A stretch of DNA of 64,000 nt from Pseudomonas sp. TH41 (lineage in GTDB: Bacteria; Pseudomonadota; Gammaproteobacteria; Pseudomonadales; Pseudomonadaceae): contig NZ_JAEKFH010000004.1 in the NCBI RefSeq assembly GCF_016650695.1, positions 1 to 64,000 of the forward strand. Direction: 5' to 3'. Positions within the stretch are counted from its first letter, which is position 1; each line of letters starts with the position of its first letter. The notes under the pieces are model-generated. The model worked only from the letters and a program-made list of their open reading frames with translations, did not search any database and was not told the DNA's origin. The position numbers and the translations under genes were made by a program. Below are positions 46,021 through 54,697 of the stretch, piece by piece.

Positions 46021-46080
46021 CGATTGAACCGCACGCGGCGTCACGCTCCTCTCTTTTGGCGTTCGCGTTTTTTATCGATA

Positions 46081-46105
46081 AGCCCTCGCCTATTCGGCGA
46101 GGGCT
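46081..46105. other. Strong hairpin before the OprD porin gene
   Basis: AGCCCTCGCC-TATTC-GGCGAGGGCT is a perfect 10-bp stem just after the acyl-CoA dehydrogenase stop. No T-run follows on either strand, so it is not a standard intrinsic terminator. It may stabilise an mRNA end or attenuate reading into the porin gene. Confidence 0.6.
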
Positions 46106-46147
46106 GCGGGACCTGTCTTTCCATAATAAAAATAAAGGGGTTTCAAC

Positions 46148-47416
46148 ATGGACCGTCACACCCGCAATCTGGCGACCCGACTGCTGCTGGCCGGTGGCGT
46201 TATCAGCCTCTCGGCCCCCGCCGCAGCGGACTTTGTCAAAGACAGCAAGGCCAGCCTTGAGCTGCGCAACTTCTATTTCAACCGCGACTATCGCCAGGCC
46301 AACGCCCCTCAATCGAAACAAGAGGAATGGGCGCAGGGCTTTTTGATGCGCTACGAATCCGGCTTCACCGAGGGCTTGATCGGCGTCGGCTTTGATGCCA
46401 TCGGCCTGCTCGGCGTCAAACTCGACTCCAGCCCCGATCGCGCCGGCTCCGGCCTGCTCAAACGCCACAGCGACACGAGCAAGGGTGCTCAGGACGAGTA
46501 TGGAGAACTGGGCCTGACCGCCAAAATACGCGCCTCTAAAAGTGTGCTGAAACTCGGCACGTTGCTGCCCAAATTGCCGACAGTATTGGCCAACGATTCA
46601 CGACTGTTGCCGCAAACCTTCAAGGGTGGTCAGTTGACGTCGCTGGAAGTCGAAGGCTTGACCGTGGATGCCGGGCGGCTGACGCAGGTCAACCAGCGCG
46701 ACTCCTCGGACTATGAGGACATGGGCATCACCCGGACCGGCGCCAAAGGCATTACCACGCGTCATTTGGGCAGCGACAGTTTCGATTTCGCCAGCCTGAA
46801 CTACAAATGGACCAGCAACCTCGCCACGGGCTACAGCTACGGTCATCTCGACAATTTCTACAGTCAGCACCTGGTGAACCTGACGTACATGCTACCCATC
46901 ACTCCGGGGCAGTCGTTGAAGACGGATCTGCGCTTCGCCCGCTCAACGGATGATGGCGGCAGCAATGTCGACAACAAGGCGTTGGGCGCGATGATTACCT
47001 ACAGTCTCGGCGGGAACGCTTTCGGTCTGGGTTATCAAGGCATGAGTGGCGACACCGGTTTCGCCTACGTCAACGGCACCGATGCGTTCCTGGTGAACTT
47101 CGTGCAGATCGGTGACTTCGCCAGCAAGGATGAAAAGTCCTGGCAGGCGCGTTACGACTACAACTTTGCGGCCCTTGGCGTTCCTGGCCTGACCTTTATG
47201 ACGCGCTACATCAACGGCGACAATATCGATCTGGGCGGCAACCGCCCGGAAGGCAAGGAATGGGAGCGCGACACCGATATCGGTTACGTCATTCAGGGCG
47301 GGCCGCTGAAAAACGTCGGGGTGAAATGGCGCAACGCGACGGTTCGTTCGACTAACTTTGGCAGCGACCTGGATGAAAACCGTTTGATCGTCAGTTACAC
47401 CTTGCCGATCTGGTAA
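46148..47416 (+). CDS. OprD-family outer-membrane porin
   Basis: 422 residues with a signal peptide (LLLAGGVISLSAPAAA). It has the same signature set as the porin at 14703: DFVKDSKASLELRNFYFNRD near the mature start, QEEWAQGFLMRYESGFTEGL, GVGFDAIGLLGVKLDSSPDR and late strands NFAALGVPGLTFMTRYINGD and IGYVIQGGPLKNVGVKWRN, ending VSYTLPIW. AAGGGG precedes the ATG. It follows the acyl-CoA genes and probably imports the carboxylic acid that they degrade. Confidence 0.92.
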   Translation: MDRHTRNLATRLLLAGGVISLSAPAAADFVKDSKASLELRNFYFNRDYRQANAPQSKQEEWAQGFLMRYESGFTEGLIGVGFDAIGLLGVKLDSSPDRAGSGLLKRHSDTSKGAQDEYGELGLTAKIRASKSVLKLGTLLPKLPTVLANDSRLLPQTFKGGQLTSLEVEGLTVDAGRLTQVNQRDSSDYEDMGITRTGAKGITTRHLGSDSFDFASLNYKWTSNLATGYSYGHLDNFYSQHLVNLTYMLPITPGQSLKTDLRFARSTDDGGSNVDNKALGAMITYSLGGNAFGLGYQGMSGDTGFAYVNGTDAFLVNFVQIGDFASKDEKSWQARYDYNFAALGVPGLTFMTRYINGDNIDLGGNRPEGKEWERDTDIGYVIQGGPLKNVGVKWRNATVRSTNFGSDLDENRLIVSYTLPIW

Positions 47417-47430
47417 GTAGATCAAAAGAT

Positions 47431-47509
47431 CAAAAGATCGCAGCCTGCGGCAGCTCCTACAGAGTACGCATTCCTTCTGTCGGAGCTGCCGCAGGCTGCG
47501 ATCTTTTGA
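47431..47509. repeat. REPIN-type inverted repeat, left side of the phb locus
   Basis: CAAAAGATCGCAGCCTGCGG and its complement CCGCAGGCTGCGATCTTTTG form arms around a short loop (ACAGAGTACGCATTCCTTCTG core). The repeat begins 15 bp after the porin stop codon and may end its mRNA. A sister copy is at 56481-56559. Confidence 0.85.
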
Positions 47510-47551
47510 TTCTGCTCTACCAAACCGCGGCAGTGGCCAGAGTAGGATAAG

Positions 47552-48109
47552 ATGCCTGCAAACCAGGCTCGCCACGAGACGCCCCGCATGACAGATAACA
47601 GTCGGAACACTCCCCGCCTGATCAAGAAGTACCCCAATCGCCGGCTGTATGACACTCACACCAGCAGCCATTTGACCCTGGCGGACATACGCCAGTTGGT
47701 CGTCGATAAAATCGCATTTCAGGTGGTCGATGCCAAGAGTGGCGAGGATCTGACTCGCAGCATCCTGCTGCAAGTCATTCTGGAGGCTGAAAGCGGCGGT
47801 GAGCCCATCTTCACCAGCGAGATGCTGATGGGGATCATCCAGTTCTACGGCCCCTATCAGGGTGTACTGGGCAGTTACCTGGACAAGAGCATTCAGACCG
47901 TCATCGATGTTCAGTCGCAGACCGGTGCACAGTCATCCGAAGCCTGGAGCACCTTCATGCACCAGCAAGCGCCAGTGATGCAGGATTTGATGCGCCAGTA
48001 CGTCGACCAGTCCAAGGCGCTCTATCTGAACACCCAGAACCTGTTCGGCATGTTCGGCGGCAAGCCGGATTCCGATACCGGAACGAAAAAAAATGGCGAT
48101 GGGGAGTAA
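47552..48109 (+). CDS. phbF: PHB synthesis repressor PhaR/PhbF type
   Basis: 185 residues. PHB_acc_N domain: RLIKKYPNRRLYDTHTSSHL and TLADIRQLVVDKIAFQVVDA, then PHB_acc region LLQVILEAESGGEPIFTSEM and LMGIIQFYGPYQGVLGSYLD. The ATG at 47552 has AGGAT upstream; an internal ATG 12 codons on is possible. The protein binds DNA and PHB granules and represses phasin and itself when no polymer is present. It precedes a convergent phasin gene, as in the phbFPX cluster of P. extremaustralis. TTGC-N3-GCA motifs in the phbP-phbX interval are its likely operators. Confidence 0.9.
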   Translation: MPANQARHETPRMTDNSRNTPRLIKKYPNRRLYDTHTSSHLTLADIRQLVVDKIAFQVVDAKSGEDLTRSILLQVILEAESGGEPIFTSEMLMGIIQFYGPYQGVLGSYLDKSIQTVIDVQSQTGAQSSEAWSTFMHQQAPVMQDLMRQYVDQSKALYLNTQNLFGMFGGKPDSDTGTKKNGDGE

Positions 48110-48119
48110 TCCCATCGCC
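48086..48119 (-). terminator. Intrinsic terminator for the phasin gene
   Basis: On the minus strand GGCGATGGG-ATTACTC-CCCATCGCC is followed by eight T (complement of A at 48086-48093). It begins 26 bases beyond the phasin stop. It lies inside the last codons and stop of the convergent phbF gene, so the two genes share this DNA. Confidence 0.8.
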
Positions 48120-48144
48120 ATCGGTGTTGCCTTACTGATTTGAC

Positions 48145-48714
48145 TTACTTGTTACCGCTGGTGGCCTTGGCGCTGGCTTCCGGGGCCGCTTTTGCGGTGG
48201 CGGCAGTCGCGCTCTCGAAACCACTCTGAGCCACATCGGCAGCCTGTTTCACTGCTTTCTGTGCGCTTTCAAACACCGTACCGGCATTCGCCAGGCCCGA
48301 CTTGAACGCGGCCACGACAGGCTCGGAGCCGGCCGGTGCATTCTTGCTGATCGCTTCAACGAACTCTTGCACCTGCTGGGTGCCCGCCTCGACCTGACTC
48401 GACGTCAGTTTGGCGATGTCCGACTGCGTCCCCACGATCAGCGCTTGAACCTGACGATTGAACTCGGCCAGACGCTCGCTCTGCGCGCTCGGCTGGGTGA
48501 AAGAAGCCTGCAGCTCAGCGAAACCTTGTGGATCGCGCACGGCCAGCAGCTTGCGGACACCGTCAAAGTGCTCTTCGGTGGAATCACGCAGTGCCTTGAA
48601 CTGCAACTGGCTGAGCTGTTCAACACTGGCGAAGACTTTGCCGCTGATTTGCTGCAAAAGGTCGAGGTTGGCTTTCTGAGCGGTTTGCAGTTTTTCCGAG
48701 TTGAAAAAAGACAT
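48145..48714 (-). CDS. phbP: Phasin family protein
   Basis: About 189 residues from 48714 (MSFFNSEKLQTAQKANLDLL), which follows AGGAGATTC; a longer start is less likely. Phasin_2 features: NLDLLQQISGKVFASVEQLS, FKALRDSTEEHFDGVRKLLA and AFKSGLANAGTVFESAQKAV, all amphipathic helix, then an Ala/Lys-rich tail (AATAKAAPEASAKATSG). Such proteins coat PHB granules. It is convergent with phbF and divergent from the DUF3141 gene. Two inverted TTGC-N3-GCA motifs lie in its promoter interval. Confidence 0.9.
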   Translation of the reverse strand: MSFFNSEKLQTAQKANLDLLQQISGKVFASVEQLSQLQFKALRDSTEEHFDGVRKLLAVRDPQGFAELQASFTQPSAQSERLAEFNRQVQALIVGTQSDIAKLTSSQVEAGTQQVQEFVEAISKNAPAGSEPVVAAFKSGLANAGTVFESAQKAVKQAADVAQSGFESATAATAKAAPEASAKATSGNK

Positions 48715-48797
48715 GCTTGAATCTCCTGGTACTGGAAGGCCCAGAGGGGCCTGAGGACGCGACAGCAATCCGGCCAGTCATCGCGCTAGCCTTGATA

Positions 48798-48845
48798 TTG
48801 CAGTGCACAAAACTATTTGGCAATGTCTATTTTTGTGCGGTGCAA
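48798..48845. promoter_or_regulatory. Paired TTGC-N3-GCA motifs, putative PhbF operators
   Basis: TTGCAGTGCACAAAA (48798-48812) and TTTTGTGCGGTGCAA (48831-48845) are inverted copies of the same 15-base pattern, in the divergent phbP-phbX control region. PhaR/PhbF repressors of other bacteria recognise similar TGC-N3-GCAA sites. A third match, TTGCAGCGCA, is at 52584-52593, just before phbB. Confidence 0.6.
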
Positions 48846-48968
48846 AATAAAGCTTGTCTGCACTGCCTCTATTAACGATAAACTCCTGAAAATCGAACGG
48901 CCCGCCTTACCTTGGTTAATTAAAGGGATGAAACGGACCGCTCCCATGCACGGCGTCAGGAGATCACG

Positions 48969-51095
48969 ATGGGTCAGGAAGAAAATATTGCACCGCACGA
49001 TGAAGGGGTTTCCACACCGGCCGGCCTGTTCGACCACCTCAATCATCTGCAGCAACTCAATACCCGCAACGTCCTCGACGCCGTGCAAAAGCGCCAGGCA
49101 AAAACCTTCGCGCCGTTAAGCCTTGGGCAACTCAAACAGCCAATGTCTGCTGACTGGCAGGAATACTTCACTGATCTGGGGCAACGCAGTGTGCTGTTCT
49201 GGGACACCCTGCGTCAGCGCGGCGACAACACGCTGGCCCACGAGCAGGCCGGGTATCCCCTGCTACTGAAGTTCAATCATGAGCGGCTGGTCGCCGGTGA
49301 AGACCTGTCCCGCCCGGTCAATTACTCGCTGTTGCAGATCCTCGCGGGGCCCAGGCAACAGATCGATGCCAAAAAACAGCCCGTGATCATCATCGACCCC
49401 CGCGGCGGCCACGGCTCGGGGATCGGGGGCTTCAAGCAGGATTCGGTCATCGGCGAAAGCCTGCGAGCCGGCCACCCCACCTACTTCATTTCGTTCAGTC
49501 ACTCGCCACGCCCTGGGCAAACCCTGGCGGACATCGTTGACGCCCAGGCCCGATTCATTGAGGTCGTCAGCGAGCGGCATCCCGACAGCGCCAAACCGGT
49601 GGTGATCGGCAATTGCCAGGCGGGCTGGGCGTTGATGGGGTTGGCGGCCACCCGGCCAGAACTGCCGGGGTTGATCATCGTCAACGGTGCGCCGTTGTCG
49701 TACTGGGCCGGCGTCAATGGCCGCAATCCGATGCGCTACACCGGTGGTTTGCTGGGCGGTGGCTGGATGGCGCGCCTGGGTAGCGACCTGGGCAATAACC
49801 GATTCGACGGCACCTGGCTGGTCAGCAATTTCGAAAGCCTGGACCCGGCCAACGCCTGGTGGGGCAAGTACTACCACCTGTTCAGTGAAGTGGACAGCGA
49901 GGCTGCGCGGTTTCTCGATTTCGAGCGCTGGTGGGGCAGCCCGACCCTACTCAATGGCGAAGAGATCGAGATGATTGTCGACGACTTGTTCATCGGCAAT
50001 CAGCTGTCCGGCGGACTCGGGCGCAAAAGCAGCGGGCTTGACCTCAAGCTGATTGAAGTCCCGGTGGTGGTGTTCTGCTCGTATGGCGACAACATCACCT
50101 CGCCGCAACAAGCGCTGGACTGGATCACCGACGTGTACCCCAGTGATCTCGCCTTGCAAAGTGCCGGACGCACCATCGTTTACTTGCGGCATGCCACCAT
50201 CGGCCATTTGGGTATCTTCGTTTCCGGCGAAGTGGCCCGACGCGAACACCGCGAATTGCTGGGTGCGGTCGACGCGATCAATGCGCTACCGGCCGGGCTG
50301 TATGAAATGCTCATCGATGATTTGCCAGCGACGTCGGGCAGCATCGATTCGCAATATGGCGTGCGTTTCGAACCTCGGCGAATTGCCGATATCCATGGTG
50401 ACGCCAAGCCGCCTCGTGATGACGATCGCGAATTCGCGCTGGTCGAACGCGCCTCCGCGATCAACAACAGCCTTTACGACGGTTTCATACGTCCATGGCT
50501 GCGCCAGTTGATCAACGAAACCAGCGCCGAACTTTTGCGCAAGGCGCACCCCTTCCATCAACAGCAAGTGATGTGGAGTAGCTTGAACCCTGCGATATGG
50601 TGGTTGGCAGGAAGCGCCGCGCAAGTGAGCAAGGATCGTCATCCTGCCAGCCCTGATAACCCGTTGCTGGCCTGGCAGGAGCTGTTTTCCAACCAGGTGC
50701 AGGACGCCTTGAACGGCTACCGGGATTTGCGTGATGCCACTCAGGAAATGTGTTTCTACGGCGTGTATGGCGCGCTCAATAGCCTCGCCGGCAACCCGCC
50801 AGGGCGAAATCTTCAGGCACATGCCGAGCAGCACGACAAGGCGTTGATCGAGCGTCTGCACGACAACCCGCTACCGCCAGTGCTGACAGCCAATGCCGCT
50901 GAAAACCAGTCCCGGAGCGAGTTGCACCCGCTGCTCGACGTTGCGCTACCCGATTCCAACCTGACTCAACCGCCCGCTGAAGTGGAGGCTATTGAAGAGG
51001 ACCTTCCGGCGCCAACCCCCGAACCGCTGGCCAAGGTTGCAAGCCCGGTGCACAAATCCGCCAAACACAAGAAGGGTGCAAAGAAGCCGCTCTGA
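48969..51095 (+). CDS. phbX: DUF3141 alpha/beta-hydrolase-like protein of PHB locus
   Basis: 708 residues. The central domain is alpha/beta hydrolase-like: KQPVIIIDPRGGHGSGIGGF, VIGNCQAGWALMGLAATRPE (GxCxxG nucleophile-elbow pattern similar to PHA synthase), VPVVVFCSYGDNITSPQQAL (Asp) and YLRHATIGHLGIFVSGEVAR (His). The C-terminal 200 residues are helical with a Lys-rich end (KHKKGAKKPL). Ribosome site AGGAG precedes the ATG. It is divergent from phbP; in P. extremaustralis phbX sits in the same place. Catalytic role is unproven: it resembles PHA synthase or depolymerase in fold. Confidence 0.85.
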   Translation: MGQEENIAPHDEGVSTPAGLFDHLNHLQQLNTRNVLDAVQKRQAKTFAPLSLGQLKQPMSADWQEYFTDLGQRSVLFWDTLRQRGDNTLAHEQAGYPLLLKFNHERLVAGEDLSRPVNYSLLQILAGPRQQIDAKKQPVIIIDPRGGHGSGIGGFKQDSVIGESLRAGHPTYFISFSHSPRPGQTLADIVDAQARFIEVVSERHPDSAKPVVIGNCQAGWALMGLAATRPELPGLIIVNGAPLSYWAGVNGRNPMRYTGGLLGGGWMARLGSDLGNNRFDGTWLVSNFESLDPANAWWGKYYHLFSEVDSEAARFLDFERWWGSPTLLNGEEIEMIVDDLFIGNQLSGGLGRKSSGLDLKLIEVPVVVFCSYGDNITSPQQALDWITDVYPSDLALQSAGRTIVYLRHATIGHLGIFVSGEVARREHRELLGAVDAINALPAGLYEMLIDDLPATSGSIDSQYGVRFEPRRIADIHGDAKPPRDDDREFALVERASAINNSLYDGFIRPWLRQLINETSAELLRKAHPFHQQQVMWSSLNPAIWWLAGSAAQVSKDRHPASPDNPLLAWQELFSNQVQDALNGYRDLRDATQEMCFYGVYGALNSLAGNPPGRNLQAHAEQHDKALIERLHDNPLPPVLTANAAENQSRSELHPLLDVALPDSNLTQPPAEVEAIEEDLPAPTPEPLAKVASPVHKSAKHKKGAKKPL

Positions 51096-51114
51096 CTCGC
51101 TGACGAGAACCGCG

Positions 51115-52152
51115 TCAGACCGGCGCGGCCTCCTCGATTTCAAACGATTCATCGGCCCGGTACTGACCGGGTGTCATGCCAAACCAGCGGCTGCAGGCTT
51201 TGTTGAAACTGCTGTGGTCATGAAAACCAAGGAGATACGCCACATGCTTCATGTTGAAGTGAGAATGGCGCAGGTAGAAGTCGGCCAATTGCCGGCGCAC
51301 CGCGTTCTGCACGTCCTTGAATTGCGTTCCTTCCTTTTCCAGGGCGCGCTGCAACGTTCGCTTGCTGATGTTCAACGACGCGGCAATCGACTCCATGTCG
51401 CATTGCCCCTGCCCCTGACTCAAGCGCTCGGTTATCAGCGCGCGAATCCGGCCGACAATGCAGAAACCAAACAGCAGATCCAATTGCGCCTCGGCAAAAC
51501 TGTCATGCATGACCGCCAACGCTTCGTTGGCCATGCTCAACGGATGCAGCAGCTCCTGCTCGTCAAACAAAATGCTGTCATAAGCCGCGTCGAAATGCAG
51601 CGCACAGCCAAACAACCGTCGATGCTCGGAGGTGTCTTCAGGTTCGGGATAGGTGAATCCGACGCTCAAGGGTTGCGGTGAGTTGCCTCCCGCCAACTTA
51701 CGGCAGAAGCCCAGCAATGAAGCCAGCCCTGCATCGGTGTACTGGCGAGGTTTGACCGAACCTTTTTGATGATGATCGAGCCCGGACAACCGGTAATTCT
51801 GCTGTTCCGATGTAAAGAAAAGGCTGAAGCCAGTGCCAATCAACGGACTGAAACGGACCAGGCGTTCAAGGGCTTTTTTCAGATTCAGGCTGGACATCAT
51901 GGTGTAGCCGACAATCTGAAAACTGCCGGGGTGGAAACTTCCATAAGCCTTCAAGCCGATGTCCGGATCGCCCGAGGCCTGAGCGGCCAGATCCCATAGC
52001 CGATAGATCGCCCTTCGCTCGCAAAACGCTTCTGGTTTGTTCGCGAGATCAATGCCTAGTCCAGCCTCCCGACACAGACTGGCAACATCCAGTCCTTGAG
52101 CCGAGAGCGTATTTACCAGCACGCTGGCACAGCCTGAACTCATTCTATACAT
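51115..52152 (-). CDS. phbR: AraC-family activator of the phb operon
   Basis: 345 residues. N-terminal arabinose-binding-like domain (OruR/ArgR-type): LVNTLSAQGLDVASLCREAG, DLAAQASGDPDIGLKAYGSF and IVGYTMMSSLNLKKALERLV. C-terminal AraC domain: MESIAASLNISKRTLQRALE, HFNMKHVAYLLGFHDHSSFN and WFGMTPGQYR. GAGGACGCC lies before the ATG. It is divergent from phbB with 464 bp between, and phbR-phbBAC in Pseudomonas sp. 61-3 has the same order, with phbR as activator. Effector unknown. Confidence 0.88.
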   Translation of the reverse strand: MYRMSSGCASVLVNTLSAQGLDVASLCREAGLGIDLANKPEAFCERRAIYRLWDLAAQASGDPDIGLKAYGSFHPGSFQIVGYTMMSSLNLKKALERLVRFSPLIGTGFSLFFTSEQQNYRLSGLDHHQKGSVKPRQYTDAGLASLLGFCRKLAGGNSPQPLSVGFTYPEPEDTSEHRRLFGCALHFDAAYDSILFDEQELLHPLSMANEALAVMHDSFAEAQLDLLFGFCIVGRIRALITERLSQGQGQCDMESIAASLNISKRTLQRALEKEGTQFKDVQNAVRRQLADFYLRHSHFNMKHVAYLLGFHDHSSFNKACSRWFGMTPGQYRADESFEIEEAAPV

Positions 52153-52304
52153 GGCGTCCTCAATGACCTGTGGAACCGAACATCCTGTCCGGAGCCATGA
52201 CTGATCTACGTTACAGCAAATAGTAACCGGAGGTTTAATTTGAAGAATTGACCTGAGTATAGGTACTCACGCTTTTTTGCCAGGCCTGCACACCACTCGT
52301 CCCC

Positions 52305-52453
52305 CTGTAGCAGCTGCCGAGCAGCGCGAGGCTGCGTTCGAGGACGAAGTCCTCGCAAATCCTGCGTCCGCGGCTTGTCTGAAAAACCGCGGTGCCTGGT
52401 TTTACGACGGCTTCGCCGCCGAACGCAGCCTCGCAGGCTCGACAGCTGCTACA
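52305..52453. repeat. Divergent REP-type inverted repeat in the phbR-phbB interval
   Basis: CTGTAGCAGCTGCCGAGCAG opens it and its partner CTCGACAGCTGCTACAAG closes it, with several mismatches to copies A to C. Inner arms GCGAGGCTGCGTTCG and CGAACGCAGCCTCGC are perfect. It lies between the phbR promoter side and the phbB start and may affect looping or shield the phbB promoter. Confidence 0.75.
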
Positions 52454-52616
52454 AGAACGTTTCGAGGCGACGACAAAAGTATCGAACAGTTCTATTTCAT
52501 TCCGTGCATGGCGCCGTTGGACACCAGACAGTCACCTCTCAACACTTCCGCACACCCCGCCAATACCGAACAATCCTCCCATCTTGCAGCGCAATACAAA
52601 AAAAGGAAGGAAGTGT

Positions 52617-53363
52617 ATGAAGTCGCTTAGTCGTATTGCGTTGGTAACGGGTGGTATGGGTGGGATTGGCACTGCGATAAGCCAACGCCTGTACAAGGAA
52701 GGATTCAAAGTCATCGTGGGCTGCAGCTCTGATTCCGCCCGCAAGAACGACTGGATTGCCGCGCAGCTGGCGGCGGGTTATCAGTTCGAATGCATCTACG
52801 GCGACATCACCGATTGGGAATCGACCCGCAAAGCTTTCGAGATGGCACGTGAACAATTCGGCCCGATCGATGTACTGGTCAACAATGCCGGCATCACTCG
52901 CGATGCCTCCTTCCGCAAACTCACCCCAGAAGACTGGAACGCGGTAATCGGCACCAACCTGACCGGCCTGTTCAACACCACCAAACAGGTGATTGAAGGC
53001 ATGTTGGCCAAGGGCTGGGGACGGGTCATCAACATCTCCTCGATCAACGGTCAGCGCGGCCAGTTCGGCCAGACTAACTACAGCGCCGCCAAAGCCGGAA
53101 TCCATGGCTTCACCATGGCCCTGGCCCGGGAAGTGTCCGGCAAGGGCGTGACCGTCAATACCGTATCCCCTGGCTACATCCAGACCAGCATGACCGCGGC
53201 CATCCGCCCGGACATTCTCGACACCATGATCGCGGCCACGCCGGTCGGGCGCCTCGGCCAACCCGAAGAAATCGCCTCCATCGTGGCGTGGTTGGCGTCC
53301 GATGAATCGGGCTACAGCACCGGCGCCGACTTCTCGGTCAACGGCGGCATGAACATGCAATAG
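52617..53363 (+). CDS. phbB: Acetoacetyl-CoA reductase
   Basis: About 248 residues from 52617, which follows AAGGAAGG; earlier frames run into the REP repeat. NADP-type Rossmann opening RIALVTGGMGGIGTAISQRL, NNAGITRDASFRKL, catalytic INISSINGQRGQFGQTNYSA with NYSAAKAG (YxxxK) and C-terminal GYSTGADFSVNGGMNMQ, a hallmark of PhaB. It reduces acetoacetyl-CoA to (R)-3-hydroxybutyryl-CoA for PHB. First gene of phbBAC; a possible PhbF site is 24 bases upstream. Confidence 0.95.
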   Translation: MKSLSRIALVTGGMGGIGTAISQRLYKEGFKVIVGCSSDSARKNDWIAAQLAAGYQFECIYGDITDWESTRKAFEMAREQFGPIDVLVNNAGITRDASFRKLTPEDWNAVIGTNLTGLFNTTKQVIEGMLAKGWGRVINISSINGQRGQFGQTNYSAAKAGIHGFTMALAREVSGKGVTVNTVSPGYIQTSMTAAIRPDILDTMIAATPVGRLGQPEEIASIVAWLASDESGYSTGADFSVNGGMNMQ

Positions 53364-53420
53364 GCCTGTCGGGGCATGGACGCCCCGCTCCTGTTCGACA
53401 CAAATTTGATGAGGTCATGC

Positions 53421-54599
53421 ATGAACGAAGTCGTAATCGTTGCCGCTACGCGTACTGCCATTGGCAGTTTTCAGGGTGCCTTGTCGGCGATTCCCGCTAC
53501 CGAACTGGGGGCTGCGGTGATTCGCAGCCTGCTGGAACAGACCGGTATCGAACCGAGCCAGATCGATGAAGTGATCCTCGGCCAGGTACTAACCGCAGGG
53601 TCGGGACAAAACCCGGCACGCCAGACCGCGATCAAGGCCGGCTTGCCCTATACCACCCCTGCCCTGACCCTGAACAAGGTCTGCGGCTCCGGCCTCAAGG
53701 CTGTGCAGCTCGCGGTCCAGGCGATCCGTTGCGGCGATGCCGAACTGGTGATTGCCGGCGGTCAGGAAAACATGAGCCTGGCCCCTTACGTACTGCCGAA
53801 GGCACGCACTGGCCTGCGTCTGGGTCATGCGCAACTGCAAGACAGCGTGATTCAGGATGGTTTGTGGGACGCCTTCAACGACTACCACATGGGCATTACC
53901 GCTGAGAATCTCGCCCACCAGTACAGCATCAGTCGTGAAGAACAAGACGCCTTCGCCGCCACCTCGCAACAGAAAGCCGCAGCGGCCATCGAAGCGGGTT
54001 ACTTCAAGCGTGAAATCACCCCGATCCTGATTCCTCAGCGCAAGGGCGATCCGCTGGTCTTCGACACCGACGAACAACCTCGCCCGGACAGCACGCTCCA
54101 GGCACTCGGTAACCTCAAACCTGCCTTCCAGAAAAACGGCAGCGTGACCGCTGGCAACTCGTCGACCCTCAACGATGGCGCCGCCGTGCTGTTACTGGCC
54201 AGCGAAGCCAAGGCCCTGGCACTTGGCTTGCCCATACTGGCGCGCATCAAGGCTTATGCCAGCGCGGGGGTGGACCCGTCGATCATGGGCATCGGCCCGG
54301 TGCCGGCCACCCGCCTGGTCCTGACGAAAGCCGGCTGGAGCCTGGACGACCTCGACCTGATCGAAGCCAACGAAGCCTTCGCCGCGCAGTCACTGGCGGT
54401 CGGCAAGGAACTGGGCTGGGACACCAGCAAGGTCAACGTCAACGGTGGCGCGATTGCCCTGGGTCATCCGATCGGCGCATCGGGCGCTCGGATTCTGGTG
54501 TCGCTGTTGCACGAGCTGATTCGTCGCGACGGCAAGAAAGGCCTGGCCACGTTGTGCATCGGTGGCGGCCAGGGTGTGAGCCTGGTCATCGAACGATAG
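53421..54599 (+). CDS. phbA: Acetyl-CoA acetyltransferase (beta-ketothiolase)
   Basis: About 392 residues from 53421, after GATGAGG; the family length is 392-394. Nucleophile Cys in [19 protein letters not shown] (about residue 88), [16 protein letters not shown] [17 protein letters not shown], then [20 protein letters not shown] and the C-terminal Cys in [18 protein letters not shown]. It condenses two acetyl-CoA to acetoacetyl-CoA, the first step of PHB synthesis. It follows phbB by 57 bp. An intrinsic terminator lies just after the stop. Confidence 0.95.
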   Translation: MNEVVIVAATRTAIGSFQGALSAIPATELGAAVIRSLLEQTGIEPSQIDEVILGQVLTAGSGQNPARQTAIKAGLPYTTPALTLNKVCGSGLKAVQLAVQAIRCGDAELVIAGGQENMSLAPYVLPKARTGLRLGHAQLQDSVIQDGLWDAFNDYHMGITAENLAHQYSISREEQDAFAATSQQKAAAAIEAGYFKREITPILIPQRKGDPLVFDTDEQPRPDSTLQALGNLKPAFQKNGSVTAGNSSTLNDGAAVLLLASEAKALALGLPILARIKAYASAGVDPSIMGIGPVPATRLVLTKAGWSLDDLDLIEANEAFAAQSLAVGKELGWDTSKVNVNGGAIALGHPIGASGARILVSLLHELIRRDGKKGLATLCIGGGQGVSLVIER

Positions 54600-54632
54600 A
54601 AGAAACACAGGACTGCTTGCTTGACTGCTGAC

Positions 54633-54664
54633 GCGGCGCCGAAGTCCGGCGCCGCGGTTTTTTT
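54633..54664 (+). terminator. Intrinsic terminator between phbA and phbC
   Basis: GCGGCGCC-GAAGTCC-GGCGCCGC (54633-54655) is a perfect 8-bp GC stem followed by GG and seven T (54658-54664). It lies in the operon between phbA and phbC, 34 bases before the phbC start, so read-through or a separate phbC promoter is needed. Confidence 0.85.
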
Positions 54665-54697
54665 CTGCCCGGTTTACTGATGTGGGCAAGGAGTTCC

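Noticed and set aside
46081..46105. Hairpin as an intrinsic terminator of the acyl-CoA dehydrogenase gene
   Set aside because: No T-run follows the stem on either strand.
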